Shown here: positions 45,701 to 52,888 of the stretch, in pieces
Position numbering within the stretch: position 1 is the first letter of the stretch
Layout of the letters: each line of letters opens with the position of its first letter
DNA from: Methylobacter marinus A45
Lineage (GTDB): Bacteria; Pseudomonadota; Gammaproteobacteria; Methylococcales; Methylomonadaceae
DNA length: 64,000 nt
Direction: 5' to 3'
Assembly: GCF_000383855.1 (NCBI RefSeq)
Contig: NZ_KB912877.1
Span: forward strand, 1-64,000
The notes under the pieces: model-generated
Databases searched by the model: none
Told to the model about the DNA's origin: nothing
The model's input: only the letters and a program-made list of their open reading frames with translations
Position numbers and translations under genes: made by a program

Positions 45701-45721
45701 AGTTACTGTAAATGTTACTGC
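45701..45721. repeat. Candidate integrase/excisionase arm site (left)
   Basis: AGTTACTGTAAATGTTACTG plus C is identical to 54463-54483 beside the right attachment site. Position inside both element ends fits arm-type binding sites for integrase or AlpA. Confidence 0.6.
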
Positions 45722-45800
45722 GTTTTTTATCTGTGACTCTGCTTTTAGCCTGAAAAACATCCAAGATTGTTACTTTGTAACATTGATTTTTACCAAGGCA

Positions 45801-45827
45801 CAAAAAAGGCCAGTCGAAACCGGCCTT
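45801..45827 (-). terminator. Terminator at the left end of the element
   Basis: Read on the minus strand, AAGGCC-GGTTTCGACT-GGCCTT is followed by TTTTTG. It lies 42 bp downstream of the last element gene (45869-46270) and would stop element transcripts before attL. Confidence 0.65.
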
Positions 45828-45868
45828 GTTTAAACTCGTCGAATCGACGGTTTAGCGTTGTCTCGGAG

Positions 45869-46270
45869 TTAATTATTGCGCTGCTGAATTGTCGCTTTGT
45901 GGTAGGCGTCAACAATGGCCCGCATATCTTTAACGGTTTGCCTCACTGATTCAATAGACCAGTACATAACCTCGTCAGACATCCTTCCCTTTTTTTCTTC
46001 ATCGTCATTAACAAATTGATCACCAATTAGAACTAGGCTGCTATCAGCCTGTAGCGCCAGATTATTAATAGCATCTTGTAATTCCCATGGGGTGGCTTCA
46101 CCACCAAGGCTGGATAGACGGTGGCTGAAATCTGGCTTTAGCTTGGGTGTTTTTTTGGGTGTTTTCTTGGGTTGCGGCTCATGCCCGAAATCAAAGCGTT
46201 CTCCAGGGTTTTTAACGTGATGCTCGATAAATCTATAAAGCTTGTAGTTATCGTCTGGATTGGTGATCAT
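45869..46270 (-). CDS. Hypothetical satellite protein (133 residues)
   Basis: The product is soluble, with a central low-complexity KKTPKKTPKLKP segment (residues ~34-45) and a helical C-terminal half (DEVMYWSIESVRQTVKDMRA). No family recognised. It is the last gene of the element, followed by an intrinsic terminator. Confidence 0.55.
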   Translation of the reverse strand: MITNPDDNYKLYRFIEHHVKNPGERFDFGHEPQPKKTPKKTPKLKPDFSHRLSSLGGEATPWELQDAINNLALQADSSLVLIGDQFVNDDEEKKGRMSDEVMYWSIESVRQTVKDMRAIVDAYHKATIQQRNN

Positions 46271-46280
46271 GCGGTGACTC

Positions 46281-46529
46281 CTATAAGGTGCATAACCGCC
46301 GCCAATGCTTTTGCATGGGTGGCAGGCTTAAATGGGGTCGAAAACCGTATCTAACAACGGCCAGCGCCGAACGCTGCCCAAATAAGCCCGCCATAACAGA
46401 ATGTACACGGACCAGGGCCCGCGATGAATGAAAGGCACAAAAAAACGCCGTGAAAGGCGCTCTCACGTTAGATAATCGGGTTTCGACTCCCGGCGCCGAA
46501 TGTGCAGCGCAAGATAAGGATATCCACAA
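46281..46529 (-). CDS. Ash/Icd-like leader ORF of a P4-type element
   Basis: The 82-codon frame contains RLSNVRAPFTAFFCAF and HSVMAGLFGQRSALAVVRYG, which resemble ash/Icd-like leader ORFs of P4-type prophages as I remember them. The APFTAFF part is encoded by a GC hairpin (CGCC-GTGAAA-GGCG, 46446-46459) followed on the minus strand by seven Ts, so the peptide may simply reflect an RNA element. In P4 such leaders hold the immunity RNA and terminators. Translation here is uncertain. Confidence 0.45.
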   Translation of the reverse strand: MWISLSCAAHSAPGVETRLSNVRAPFTAFFCAFHSSRALVRVHSVMAGLFGQRSALAVVRYGFRPHLSLPPMQKHWRRLCTL

Positions 46530-46609
46530 AAGGCGGGCGGGTCAACTGTCTCAGAATACTATCGTGATTCACGATGGAAAATATCCACCAAAGGCGGGCG
46601 GGTCAACTG
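46520..46609. repeat. 29-bp direct repeats upstream of the ash-like leader
   Basis: ATATCCACaAAAGGCGGGCG plus GGTCAACTG occurs at 46520-46548 and 46581-46609 with one mismatch (a/c), spaced 61 bp apart. A CGTGATTCACG palindrome lies between them. They may be regulatory RNA pairing sites or protein-binding sites of the element's leader region. Confidence 0.65.
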
Positions 46610-47047
46610 AATAGCAGTAATTCCTGCTATATCTGGTTTTATTAGGTTTTCATGCTGTCTCGGTACTGGTGTTCGCGCGGTGATGTGTACTTATTTTGAA
46701 ATAATACCTATATCAATAATCATACCAGTATATAAAGCCATATTTTTTAGACTAAATAATCATGTTGGCATGGAATCATGCTAAGGAATTGATTGTTTAC
46801 TATTTGCGACACATCACCACGCAGGAAAATGCGCTGCTTTTAAGGGCGCATCGATACGGTGCCTCCTGCATGACCACGCGGTTACTCAGCCGAAAATCCG
46901 GCCCAGCTTTTTAAACGTGTGGATTCGACACATTAGGCGGATAGGGCTTTTGTCCCCTTGGGATAAAGGACGGCTGTTCGTTCTTTTAGCTGACTTTTCC
47001 TTTAATATCAATATCATCCAAATTTGGATTATCTTTCAGCGCGGGAT
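46610..47047. other. Non-coding AT-rich region of the element
   Basis: No gene is supported on either strand. The region contains strongly AT-rich DNA around 46680-46770 and presumably promoters for the left-end operon. Confidence 0.4.
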
Positions 47048-47175
47048 GTTAGAGGACTCCCCAAAATTGGGGAGACCGCTTCCCTTGTGGGGGGAAGTGA
47101 AAATGACCTCGGATGCCGCCCCGTATTGGGGGACTCCGCAAAATTGCGGCGGCTAAATTCCCGTTACCCTCTAAC
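47048..47175. ncRNA. Candidate structured RNA or DNA element (multibranch)
   Basis: GTTAGAGG (47048-47055) pairs perfectly with CCTCTAAC (47168-47175) and closes a 112-nt interior. Inside are CTCCCCAA/TTGGGGAG (57-74 of the 47,0xx block), CTTCCC/GGGAAG (47079-47097), and CCGCAA/TTGCGG (47136-47149), the latter nested in a longer GCCGCC/GGCGGC helix. Three or four perfect helices in 128 nt suggest a functional RNA or a structured replication or packaging site. No protein gene explains it. Confidence 0.5.
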
Positions 47176-47230
47176 GTGGTTTCGGAACAATAACAGGATT
47201 TCCTGACCCTGGCTGAGGGTAGCGCCAATA

Positions 47231-47270
47231 CATAAGCATTTGCTTATGAATAACGGATTATCCATAAGCA
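47231..47270. promoter_or_regulatory. CATAAGCA operator-like repeats
   Basis: CATAAGCA-TT-TGCTTATG is a perfect palindrome (47231-47248), and a third CATAAGCA follows at 47263-47270. They lie downstream of the 163-residue gene and beside the structured region. They look like sites for a dimeric DNA-binding protein of the element. Confidence 0.5.
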
Positions 47271-47328
47271 ATTCAACTGGAGTTTTATGGAGCAGTTCCG
47301 CTATGGCTCGGTTCCAATGAAACCATGA

Positions 47329-47820
47329 TTAAATCCTCCCGACCTTGCGGTAAGCATCAAGAGGCATCCAATTGCTGCGGCCTATGGGTGAGGGTGCCGG
47401 TAGGCTTTGGAATTGTGGTGTTACGTCTTGGTTCAAGGAACTAAGAAGGCCGCTGTCGAAAATGTTGCCTTTCTTTTCATCCTTCTGCCCGTTCTGCTGC
47501 AGATAAGAACCCAAGCCGCCACCCAATAAGCCCATGCCTAAGCCCTGCATACCCCCTTGGCCGCCATCCATTAATGCGCCAGCCAGCCCCAAGCCTGCGC
47601 CCCATTTACCCGCAGTCATAAGGTTGTCTATGGCGTTCTGACTAAGACCGGAATCGGCCATGCCCGAACGTAAACCGGAACCAAGCCCGAAAGCATCAAA
47701 ACCGCTAGCCCTGTCGTAACCGGCGCTCATGGTGTCGCCCATATAGCTTAGGCCGTTTCCAACATGCCCAATACCCTGTCCAAGTGTGTTACCGAATGAG
47801 TTTAAAAAATCAAAGTTCAT
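47329..47820 (-). CDS. Gly-rich satellite protein (163 residues)
   Basis: The ATG follows GGGAG at good spacing. The N-terminus reads NFDFLNSFGNTLGQGIGHVG, then a glycine- and methionine-rich segment (GGMQGLGMGLLGGGLGSYLQ) spans residues ~85-110. The end is polar. Composition suggests a small structural, membrane-active or scaffold-like protein. A 41-codon paralogue of the N-terminus lies just upstream. No family recognised. Confidence 0.6.
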   Translation of the reverse strand: MNFDFLNSFGNTLGQGIGHVGNGLSYMGDTMSAGYDRASGFDAFGLGSGLRSGMADSGLSQNAIDNLMTAGKWGAGLGLAGALMDGGQGGMQGLGMGLLGGGLGSYLQQNGQKDEKKGNIFDSGLLSSLNQDVTPQFQSLPAPSPIGRSNWMPLDAYRKVGRI

Positions 47821-47843
47821 ATGTGTTGTCTCCCGACAATAAA

Positions 47844-47969
47844 TTAAAAGATTAATCGCGATGTGTGGCTATTGCCAATATTACAGCCATGTGAAGCAAT
47901 ACCTGGTTGCAATCCATTGCCCATTGTTGAAAGTCCGTTACCGATAGAATTGAAAAGTCTGTCATACAT
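47844..47969 (-). CDS. 41-residue paralogue of the Gly-rich protein N-terminus
   Basis: The ATG at 47969 has a GGGAGG ribosome site 8 bp upstream, almost identical to that of the 163-residue gene. The peptide MYDRLFNSIGNGLSTMGNGL echoes the FLNSFGNTL...VGNGLSYMGD pattern of its neighbour. It appears to be a truncated duplicate or a deliberate short form. Confidence 0.5.
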   Translation of the reverse strand: MYDRLFNSIGNGLSTMGNGLQPGIASHGCNIGNSHTSRLIF

Positions 47970-48017
47970 TGTTTTGCCTCCCGGCAATAAAAATTAAAGA
48001 TCATGGTTAATTGTGAT

Positions 48018-48239
48018 TCAGTTCAATTCGTCATGCTGCCCCCTTGTCTTTTGCTCAAAAGGAACCAAGTAAATAATATCCTCGGGCATCTCACGGCCTG
48101 GATTATCCTTCATCCACCGCTCAAGAGCTGTTTCCTTGGTTTCGCCTGTTTGGACACCAATCAACTCAATAGGGCCTTTCTTTGCCGATACCGGGCGCTG
48201 CTGCTCTAACTTCGATACTCGCGTCTTAATGCTGCTCAT
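48018..48239 (-). CDS. Small satellite protein B (73 residues)
   Basis: It begins MSSIKTRVSKLEQQRPVSAK and resembles the next gene (MNIRSRLAKIEEKRAAKPVQ), so the two are paralogues with a short basic coiled helix at the N-terminus. The start overlaps the previous stop as ATGA. Highly hydrophilic. Unknown function. Confidence 0.6.
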   Translation of the reverse strand: MSSIKTRVSKLEQQRPVSAKKGPIELIGVQTGETKETALERWMKDNPGREMPEDIIYLVPFEQKTRGQHDELN

Positions 48240-48460
48240 GATCTCGCCTCTATTCCATTCAGTACTTCATCAAGCCATCTATGCGTAGGACTGGCATCTG
48301 GTGATAATGGCTTTCTCGGCTTAGTTGGTTGATGTGTGCCGTTATTAATGGCCGTGATAGTGTCATTCAGCCATTGGCGCGCATTTGGACAATCAAGCAC
48401 CTGTACTGGCTTTGCTGCGCGTTTTTCTTCAATCTTGGCTAATCTGCTGCGTATATTCAT
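48236..48460 (-). CDS. Small satellite protein A (74 residues)
   Basis: It overlaps both neighbours by 4 bp (ATGA at each end), forming a tightly coupled cassette with the DUF5681 gene and its paralogue. The C-terminal half has ASPTHRWLDEVLNGIEA, a helical motif. Unknown function. Confidence 0.6.
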   Translation of the reverse strand: MNIRSRLAKIEEKRAAKPVQVLDCPNARQWLNDTITAINNGTHQPTKPRKPLSPDASPTHRWLDEVLNGIEARS

Positions 48461-48849
48461 TTAGATTGCTCCAGCGCTTCAATTCTGCGCGTTAATTCAT
48501 CAATTTCAATAATCTTCGACTGTGCCGCCAGCGCAGTAATTAACTGACTGCCTATATCTGGCGGAATAGATCCATTCAAAGCCGCCTGAAGGACTGCTGC
48601 GCCTTGGTCGGCCAGCCCTGCGCCATCAGGTAGGGTTACCGCTATTTGTCCAGCTATTGGCTTTAAATTGGGAATAAGCTTGTCAATAAGAACCTTTGCT
48701 GCCGCCGTATCGCCACCGACTGCCGCATCAATAAGCGATTGCAAAATATCATCGGCTCTTTGCTCAATGGCCTTTCTAAGCTTAGCGCCCGGTGTCTTGC
48801 CTGCTGGCCTGCCTGCCGCGTTCCCGCTTTGTCCTTTTTTAAACGCCAT
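48457..48849 (-). CDS. DUF5681-type protein (small-terminase-like)
   Basis: The 130-residue product opens with the diagnostic FKKGQSGNAAGRPAGKTPGA. A helical domain follows (ILQSLIDAAVGGDTAAAKVL), and the end contains a coiled-coil helix (EIDELTRRIEALEQSK). DUF5681 proteins are found in phages and islands and are often placed with terminase or packaging functions. It heads a coupled three-gene cassette just beyond the origin. Confidence 0.7.
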   Translation of the reverse strand: MAFKKGQSGNAAGRPAGKTPGAKLRKAIEQRADDILQSLIDAAVGGDTAAAKVLIDKLIPNLKPIAGQIAVTLPDGAGLADQGAAVLQAALNGSIPPDIGSQLITALAAQSKIIEIDELTRRIEALEQSK

Positions 48850-48944
48850 AATTGTTTACTCCTTGCTTTTTCAACATTCGTTCTATTCTGTTCGTTGTCA
48901 TAAAGTATCCGTTAAGGCTAAGTTTTAAGTCGGTGTTGATAGGG

Positions 48945-49267
48945 CGTTACAAGCGTTACACTCCTATAGGAGTGTGTAACGTATGTAACGCCCCTCAACC
49001 GTTACACTTTTGTAAATGTAACGCTATGTAACGCCATGTAACGCTTCCCTCGAAGCCTTGATATTCATAGGCTCTAGCGGTTCTTTATTTTCTGTAACGC
49101 TCTGTAACGCCGACGTTTTAGCCGTTACATTTGATTCACTCGTTACAGAGTCGTTTTGTAACGCTTTTGTAACGCCTGCATCGACATCAATTCGCCAAAT
49201 ATACCCGTCATGCTCGGCTGTCAGATTACGTTCCAAAAACTTGTCACGCGCTCTTTTGAATGTAACG
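48945..49267. repeat. Iteron-type replication origin (15 TGTAACG heptamers)
   Basis: TGTAACG or its complement occurs 15 times in 323 bp. Starts are near 48945, 48954, 48975, 48984, 49000, 49018, 49027, 49037, 49093, 49103, 49123, 49141, 49157, 49168 and 49261. A CTCCTATAGGAG palindrome lies at 48961-48972. The array begins in the gap before DUF5681 and runs into the 3' end of the helicase gene. Dense iterons beside a replicative helicase mark a likely origin bound by an element-encoded initiator. Confidence 0.85.
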
Positions 49268-50301
49268 CGCGGCTGACTACAATCGGACGGAATAACCTTA
49301 AAGGCAAACTCGCGCCATTGATCTATTGAAACAACATGCCTAAACGTACCCGTTCCAAAGCCGCCGAATTTCTGCCGTATTTCCGTTGTAGGCTCGATTC
49401 CATGAACTCTTAAGGCATCGGTAATGCTGTCGAGTATTTGGCGCTCACGAACGCTTAATTTAAGCTTCTTCGGTTGTTTGATCGTTTCACCGGAATACTC
49501 TAAATAAACGCTCGTTAATGGCGTCATTTCATCATCGAGCCAATCAAGTGAAACCTGTTGTAAAGCAAAATCTAGCGGCTTTGGCGGCTCAAAGTCTTTA
49601 GCCTTAGTGCATGATAGATTTACAGTGTTTTCATCCTTGGAAACGCAATATTCGGCATCCATCGCGGCACGAATGGCGCTACTTCCTCGGCTGCGACCGG
49701 ATTCGTTATGTCCTGAGTGATGAACCACTAAAACGGCTGCGCCCAATGGCTTAAAGAACTGATCCAGATTCGAGATAAAGGCGGCAATATCCCGGCTGCT
49801 GTTCTCGTCGGCGTCGATATTGCGGTTAAGCGTGTCGATGATGATTAGGCCGGGCTTGATGCATGATTTCTGTATTGCCTTAACAACATCGTCACAACTT
49901 CCGGGATCTTGTAATTGCGCGGACTGCTTGCTCAATAACAGATTACCGGGGGCTTTGATTCCATGCTTGATCTCTAACGCCTTAAGCCGTCGTGCATATC
50001 CGGCAAAACCTTCACCCGCGATAATGACAACGCCTGCTTGCTGTGTCGGCCTGCCTTCCCACTTCATCCCCTTAGCAATGCAAAATCCCCAATCCAGTGC
50101 AAACAGTGATTTTCCGCTTGCTGGCGCGCCGTATAACAGGCTGATGCTTTCGCGCTCGAGTAGGTTTCTCACTAGCCAATTTATCGGCTTAGGCTTAAGG
50201 GTAAGTTCACTGGCTGCGATCAATTCAAACTCAGGTTTTCCAGACGTACCGCTGTTATCCGTGGTCAACTTATCGCGCATTGCTTCTAGTGTGCTGGTCA
50301 T
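49024..50301 (-). CDS. RepA-like replicative helicase (AAA_25, RecA fold)
   Basis: The 425-residue product has Walker A GAPASGKSLFALDWG near residue 60, GVVIIAGEG, Walker B LIIIDTLNRNID and the sensor AVLVVHHSGHNESGRSRGSS. This is the hexameric RepA/RSF1010-type helicase family. The C-terminal ~130 residues include a winged-helix-like segment. The last ~80 codons are read through the iteron array. It overlaps the CHC2-type gene by 4 bp (ATGA). Confidence 0.9.
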   Translation of the reverse strand: MTSTLEAMRDKLTTDNSGTSGKPEFELIAASELTLKPKPINWLVRNLLERESISLLYGAPASGKSLFALDWGFCIAKGMKWEGRPTQQAGVVIIAGEGFAGYARRLKALEIKHGIKAPGNLLLSKQSAQLQDPGSCDDVVKAIQKSCIKPGLIIIDTLNRNIDADENSSRDIAAFISNLDQFFKPLGAAVLVVHHSGHNESGRSRGSSAIRAAMDAEYCVSKDENTVNLSCTKAKDFEPPKPLDFALQQVSLDWLDDEMTPLTSVYLEYSGETIKQPKKLKLSVRERQILDSITDALRVHGIEPTTEIRQKFGGFGTGTFRHVVSIDQWREFAFKVIPSDCSQPRVTFKRARDKFLERNLTAEHDGYIWRIDVDAGVTKALQNDSVTSESNVTAKTSALQSVTENKEPLEPMNIKASREALHGVT

Positions 50302-50720
50302 CGGCTGGCCTCAATGCGCAATTCATCAATGAGTGATTCAGCCTTGCCAATGCTTTCAATGTCCGCTGGCGACAATTCTTTGCCGCTGAGTAACTGCCGA
50401 ATACCCAAGCCCAGAATGATCGATTCATGAAGCAACCTATCGAACATTTCAGACTTTGAGAACCGTGAGCCCCTGGCGCGTGTCCGGTCGTAACCCTGCG
50501 GTTTTTCTGGCATCAAGTCAGATAGCGTTAATCCGATAGCGGAAACAATGCTTTGCACATCGCACCCGCCAAAGCAATGAATCAGAATCTTGTCGTCGTC
50601 GGCTTGCTTGATCCCCAATGAGGGGCATTTGTCGTCATGAGCAGGACAGCAAGCGGTCCATTTGCCGGGGCCGGTTCGCCTGACTTTTTCAAGTCGATTC
50701 AATATGCTGTCAATTCCCAT
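50298..50720 (-). CDS. CHC2-type zinc-finger protein (primase-like)
   Basis: The product has 140 residues from the ATG at 50720, which lies one base after the upstream stop (TAATATG) and has GGTGG upstream. The primase-type zinc finger reads GKWTACCPAHDDKCPSLGI and continues to ILIHCFGGCDVQSIV, giving Cys-x2-His and Cys-x3-Cys ligands. No TOPRIM catalytic domain is attached. It probably recruits or helps priming at the origin together with the helicase. Confidence 0.82.
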   Translation of the reverse strand: MGIDSILNRLEKVRRTGPGKWTACCPAHDDKCPSLGIKQADDDKILIHCFGGCDVQSIVSAIGLTLSDLMPEKPQGYDRTRARGSRFSKSEMFDRLLHESIILGLGIRQLLSGKELSPADIESIGKAESLIDELRIEASR

Positions 50721-50721
50721 A

Positions 50722-50976
50722 TTAGCCACCGCTCAGCCATTCATGAGCCTTAGCTTTATCTGTGGGTGTTAGGCTGTATTGGCCGGGATAGCACGCGTTC
50801 CCGTCTTTATCGTAGCGTTCGACGCGGCTACATGGAATGACTAAGCCTTTGCGTCTAAGTCCTGCAATTAGATCAGGCCCATTTGAACAACCGACTATCA
50901 AATCAAGGTTTTCTCGCATCACAGGGCCGCGTATTAATGCGGATAGCGCACGTTTATCTCTCGAAGTTACCTTCAT
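50722..50976 (-). CDS. Small winged-helix-like satellite protein
   Basis: The product has 84 residues from the ATG at 50976, chosen because it overlaps the stop of the upstream peptide gene (ATGA). It contains SRDKRALSALIRGPVMRENL, a helix-turn-helix-like region with GLRRKGLVIPC, then a C-terminal beta hairpin and helix. Such proteins often act as small regulators or replication accessories. No family is certain. Confidence 0.55.
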   Translation of the reverse strand: MKVTSRDKRALSALIRGPVMRENLDLIVGCSNGPDLIAGLRRKGLVIPCSRVERYDKDGNACYPGQYSLTPTDKAKAHEWLSGG

Positions 50977-51077
50977 AACGCCCACCATAATAAAATAGCT
51001 ATAAATGCCAGAGATAGCGCCTTAAATGCGGTGATTAGCTCGGCTATGACAAAATGCTTGAGTGATATATAATTCAT
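50973..51077 (-). CDS. 34-residue single-pass membrane peptide
   Basis: The ATG at 51077 has an AAGGAC site 7 bp upstream. The peptide starts MNYISLKHFVIAELITAFKA and continues with a strongly hydrophobic stretch ending ILLWWAL. Its stop overlaps the next start (ATGA), which argues that it is translated. A membrane-active or toxin-like peptide is possible. Confidence 0.55.
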   Translation of the reverse strand: MNYISLKHFVIAELITAFKALSLAFIAILLWWAL

Positions 51078-51174
51078 TTGCGGTGTCCTTTCGTCGTCTC
51101 GACGATAAGTAAATAAGTTGAAGCCCGTTATCTGCTGGTAATGGGCTTTTTTATGTCCGTTTTTTTTATGTCCG

Positions 51175-51915
51175 TTAGATAGTAAAATCCTGATCCAAAA
51201 GCGACATATATTTAGCCGCCAACCATACCCTGCCTCTCGGCGTAATTCTTAACGTGTATCGATACTCGCCGCCGTGTTTTTCTTCCGTTGGTTTCCAAGT
51301 AAAGAACCCTCGATTAACGTATTGCTGGTATGGTTGGCGGTTGTCCATAATCAATTTATGTTTTTTCATCCATTGATAGAACTGCTTCTCTCCCAGGTCC
51401 ACAATATCGACGGATTTAACGAACTCACGGACAAGAATTTCCCCGGCTTTGATGCTCGCCTCGTTGGACGCCAGGATTAAATTATCTTTTTCGGCAATGC
51501 TCGATTGCTGTTTGTCGATGATCTCAAGCGCTTTTTGTTTAGCCTCTACTTCGTCTGCCCAGGCACGCGCTGCTATAGCAGGATTGGTGAAGTCTGGCAG
51601 GGTGAACAGGGTTTTGCTTTCAAGATCTTGCCAGCGATCCACTAAGCGCGCGGTAAACTCCGGGGATAATTGCGCCACAATTACATAGCTGTCGCGCTTG
51701 TTTACAAGATATTCAGATATGGGTTTTGTTGCTGTTGAGATTTCCACCAATGGTGGTAATTCAATAGTTCCGCGCTCTGCGAGTCTTTCAATAGTGCGCT
51801 TAACGCTGTCATGCCGGGATTCAACCAACTTGGCTATTTCACGGCTGGACATGGTTAATTCATTTGAGCCCGCAAGATGGGTATGTGCTGCGGGCGTGGT
51901 ATTGGATAATTTCAT
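51175..51915 (-). CDS. Rha-like / KilA-C phage regulatory protein
   Basis: The product has about 246 residues from the ATG at 51915, chosen because AAGGAAA lies 7 bp upstream. The N-terminal Rha-type domain reads LTMSSREIAKLVESRHDSVK with RTIERL. The central helix is rich in Gln and Lys, and the C-terminal KilA-C-like domain has GEKQFYQWMKKHKLIMD and YRYTLRITPRGRVWLA. Members act as antirepressors or lytic-growth regulators in phages. Confidence 0.82.
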   Translation of the reverse strand: MKLSNTTPAAHTHLAGSNELTMSSREIAKLVESRHDSVKRTIERLAERGTIELPPLVEISTATKPISEYLVNKRDSYVIVAQLSPEFTARLVDRWQDLESKTLFTLPDFTNPAIAARAWADEVEAKQKALEIIDKQQSSIAEKDNLILASNEASIKAGEILVREFVKSVDIVDLGEKQFYQWMKKHKLIMDNRQPYQQYVNRGFFTWKPTEEKHGGEYRYTLRITPRGRVWLAAKYMSLLDQDFTI

Positions 51916-51955
51916 TTTGCGATTTCCTTCCGTCATCACGACGGTAGATTGATAA

Positions 51956-52171
51956 TTATTGTGCTGAGAGCTTTTTGACTAATTCGCGGATATCATCAAC
52001 GCGCCATGCAACAGAACGCTCTCCAAGTTTTACAGGTTTTGGATATTTGCCGGATTTAACGCCTTCAAGCCATGATGTCCGGGAAACGGGGATGATTGCG
52101 GGGGTGTTGGCTTTCTTGTCACCGATTATGGTGGCGAGTCTAAGAAAGCCAGTATTTGGTAATGTGTTCAT
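51956..52171 (-). CDS. alpA: AlpA-family regulator (excisionase-like)
   Basis: The 71-residue product matches AlpA length. It contains LPNTGFLRLATIIGDKKANT, then PVSRTSWLEGVKSGKYPKPV and VAWRVDDIRELVKKL, a MerR-like helix-turn-helix. AlpA proteins activate integrase expression and help excision. Candidate sites are the GTTACTGTAAATG repeats near both element ends. Confidence 0.88.
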   Translation of the reverse strand: MNTLPNTGFLRLATIIGDKKANTPAIIPVSRTSWLEGVKSGKYPKPVKLGERSVAWRVDDIRELVKKLSAQ

Positions 52172-52260
52172 TAAGATAAATTCCTGTTCAATTAAGTACG
52201 GAACAAATCTTATTCTCTGCCTTTGGCTATGGAAATGCCGTGTGCGCGCACACTGTACTT

Positions 52261-52776
52261 TTAATCGGGCGCGCTTTTCTCGTAGTCTCTTATCCAGTCA
52301 TAAACAGTTCGATATTTCATAATGACTATTTTTCCAGCAATCTGCCGCGCTGCGTCTGCCAAACTTTTGAACTCGGTCTTATGCTCAACATAATAATCGA
52401 GAGCATCGTTTTTAATGCTGATATTCTCAGCGTTTCGACTTCGCGCTGCTTCGGTGGCCTGCTCTGATACTTCCTTTTGCGATTCGGAGCGCTCAAGATA
52501 AACTCCACGCTGAAAAGTTGCGGCAAGGCTATGTTTAAGCGCCTCGCCAAACGCCCCCCTCACTGTTGCGGTTATGGCAAGACTAATATGATAAATCGCA
52601 AGCGCACAGCTAAGCTTTTCAAAACTGTCTATATAAATGCGCTCATCCTCAGTAAGTAGGTCAGCGATTATTTCCGCGCGATCCAGGCCATCAAAAAACC
52701 TTTCAGCCGATTCGCCAATTAAGCCATCAAGCCTTAATAACTCGTCAGTGAATATTTCCGTAATTTGATCTGTCAT
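52261..52776 (-). CDS. Helical satellite protein with HTH-like C-terminus (171 residues)
   Basis: Mostly helical. An acidic N-terminus (FTDELLRLDGLIGESAERFF) is followed by a charged middle. The C-terminal segment reads FKSLADAARQIAGKIVIMKY and RTVYDWIRDYEK, a helix-turn-helix-like pattern. It lies between AlpA and the integrase. No family recognised, but a DNA-binding regulator is plausible. Confidence 0.55.
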   Translation of the reverse strand: MTDQITEIFTDELLRLDGLIGESAERFFDGLDRAEIIADLLTEDERIYIDSFEKLSCALAIYHISLAITATVRGAFGEALKHSLAATFQRGVYLERSESQKEVSEQATEAARSRNAENISIKNDALDYYVEHKTEFKSLADAARQIAGKIVIMKYRTVYDWIRDYEKSAPD

Positions 52777-52888
52777 CAGGTAACACTCCGTTAAAGTGCA
52801 GCCGTTACAAAAGGGTTGACCGGAAACAGGGTAACGAGTCCTGTTTGTTGCGCCGTCGCGCTATCCGGTCAAATTCGATTATATCGGC

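Noticed and set aside
46465-46500. A tRNA 3'-end-like T-arm (TCGGGTTTCGACTCCCGG)
   Set aside because: No acceptor, D or anticodon arms can be found upstream on either strand and no CCA follows. It could be a vestige, but a tRNA gene is not supported. The attachment site of the element is elsewhere.
47048-47175. The multibranch element as a retron msr-msd
   Set aside because: No reverse transcriptase gene is present anywhere in the element.
48945-49267. The TGTAACG cluster as a CRISPR or simple microsatellite
   Set aside because: Spacing is irregular, units are 7 bp, both orientations occur and the array adjoins a replication helicase. An iteron origin explains it better.
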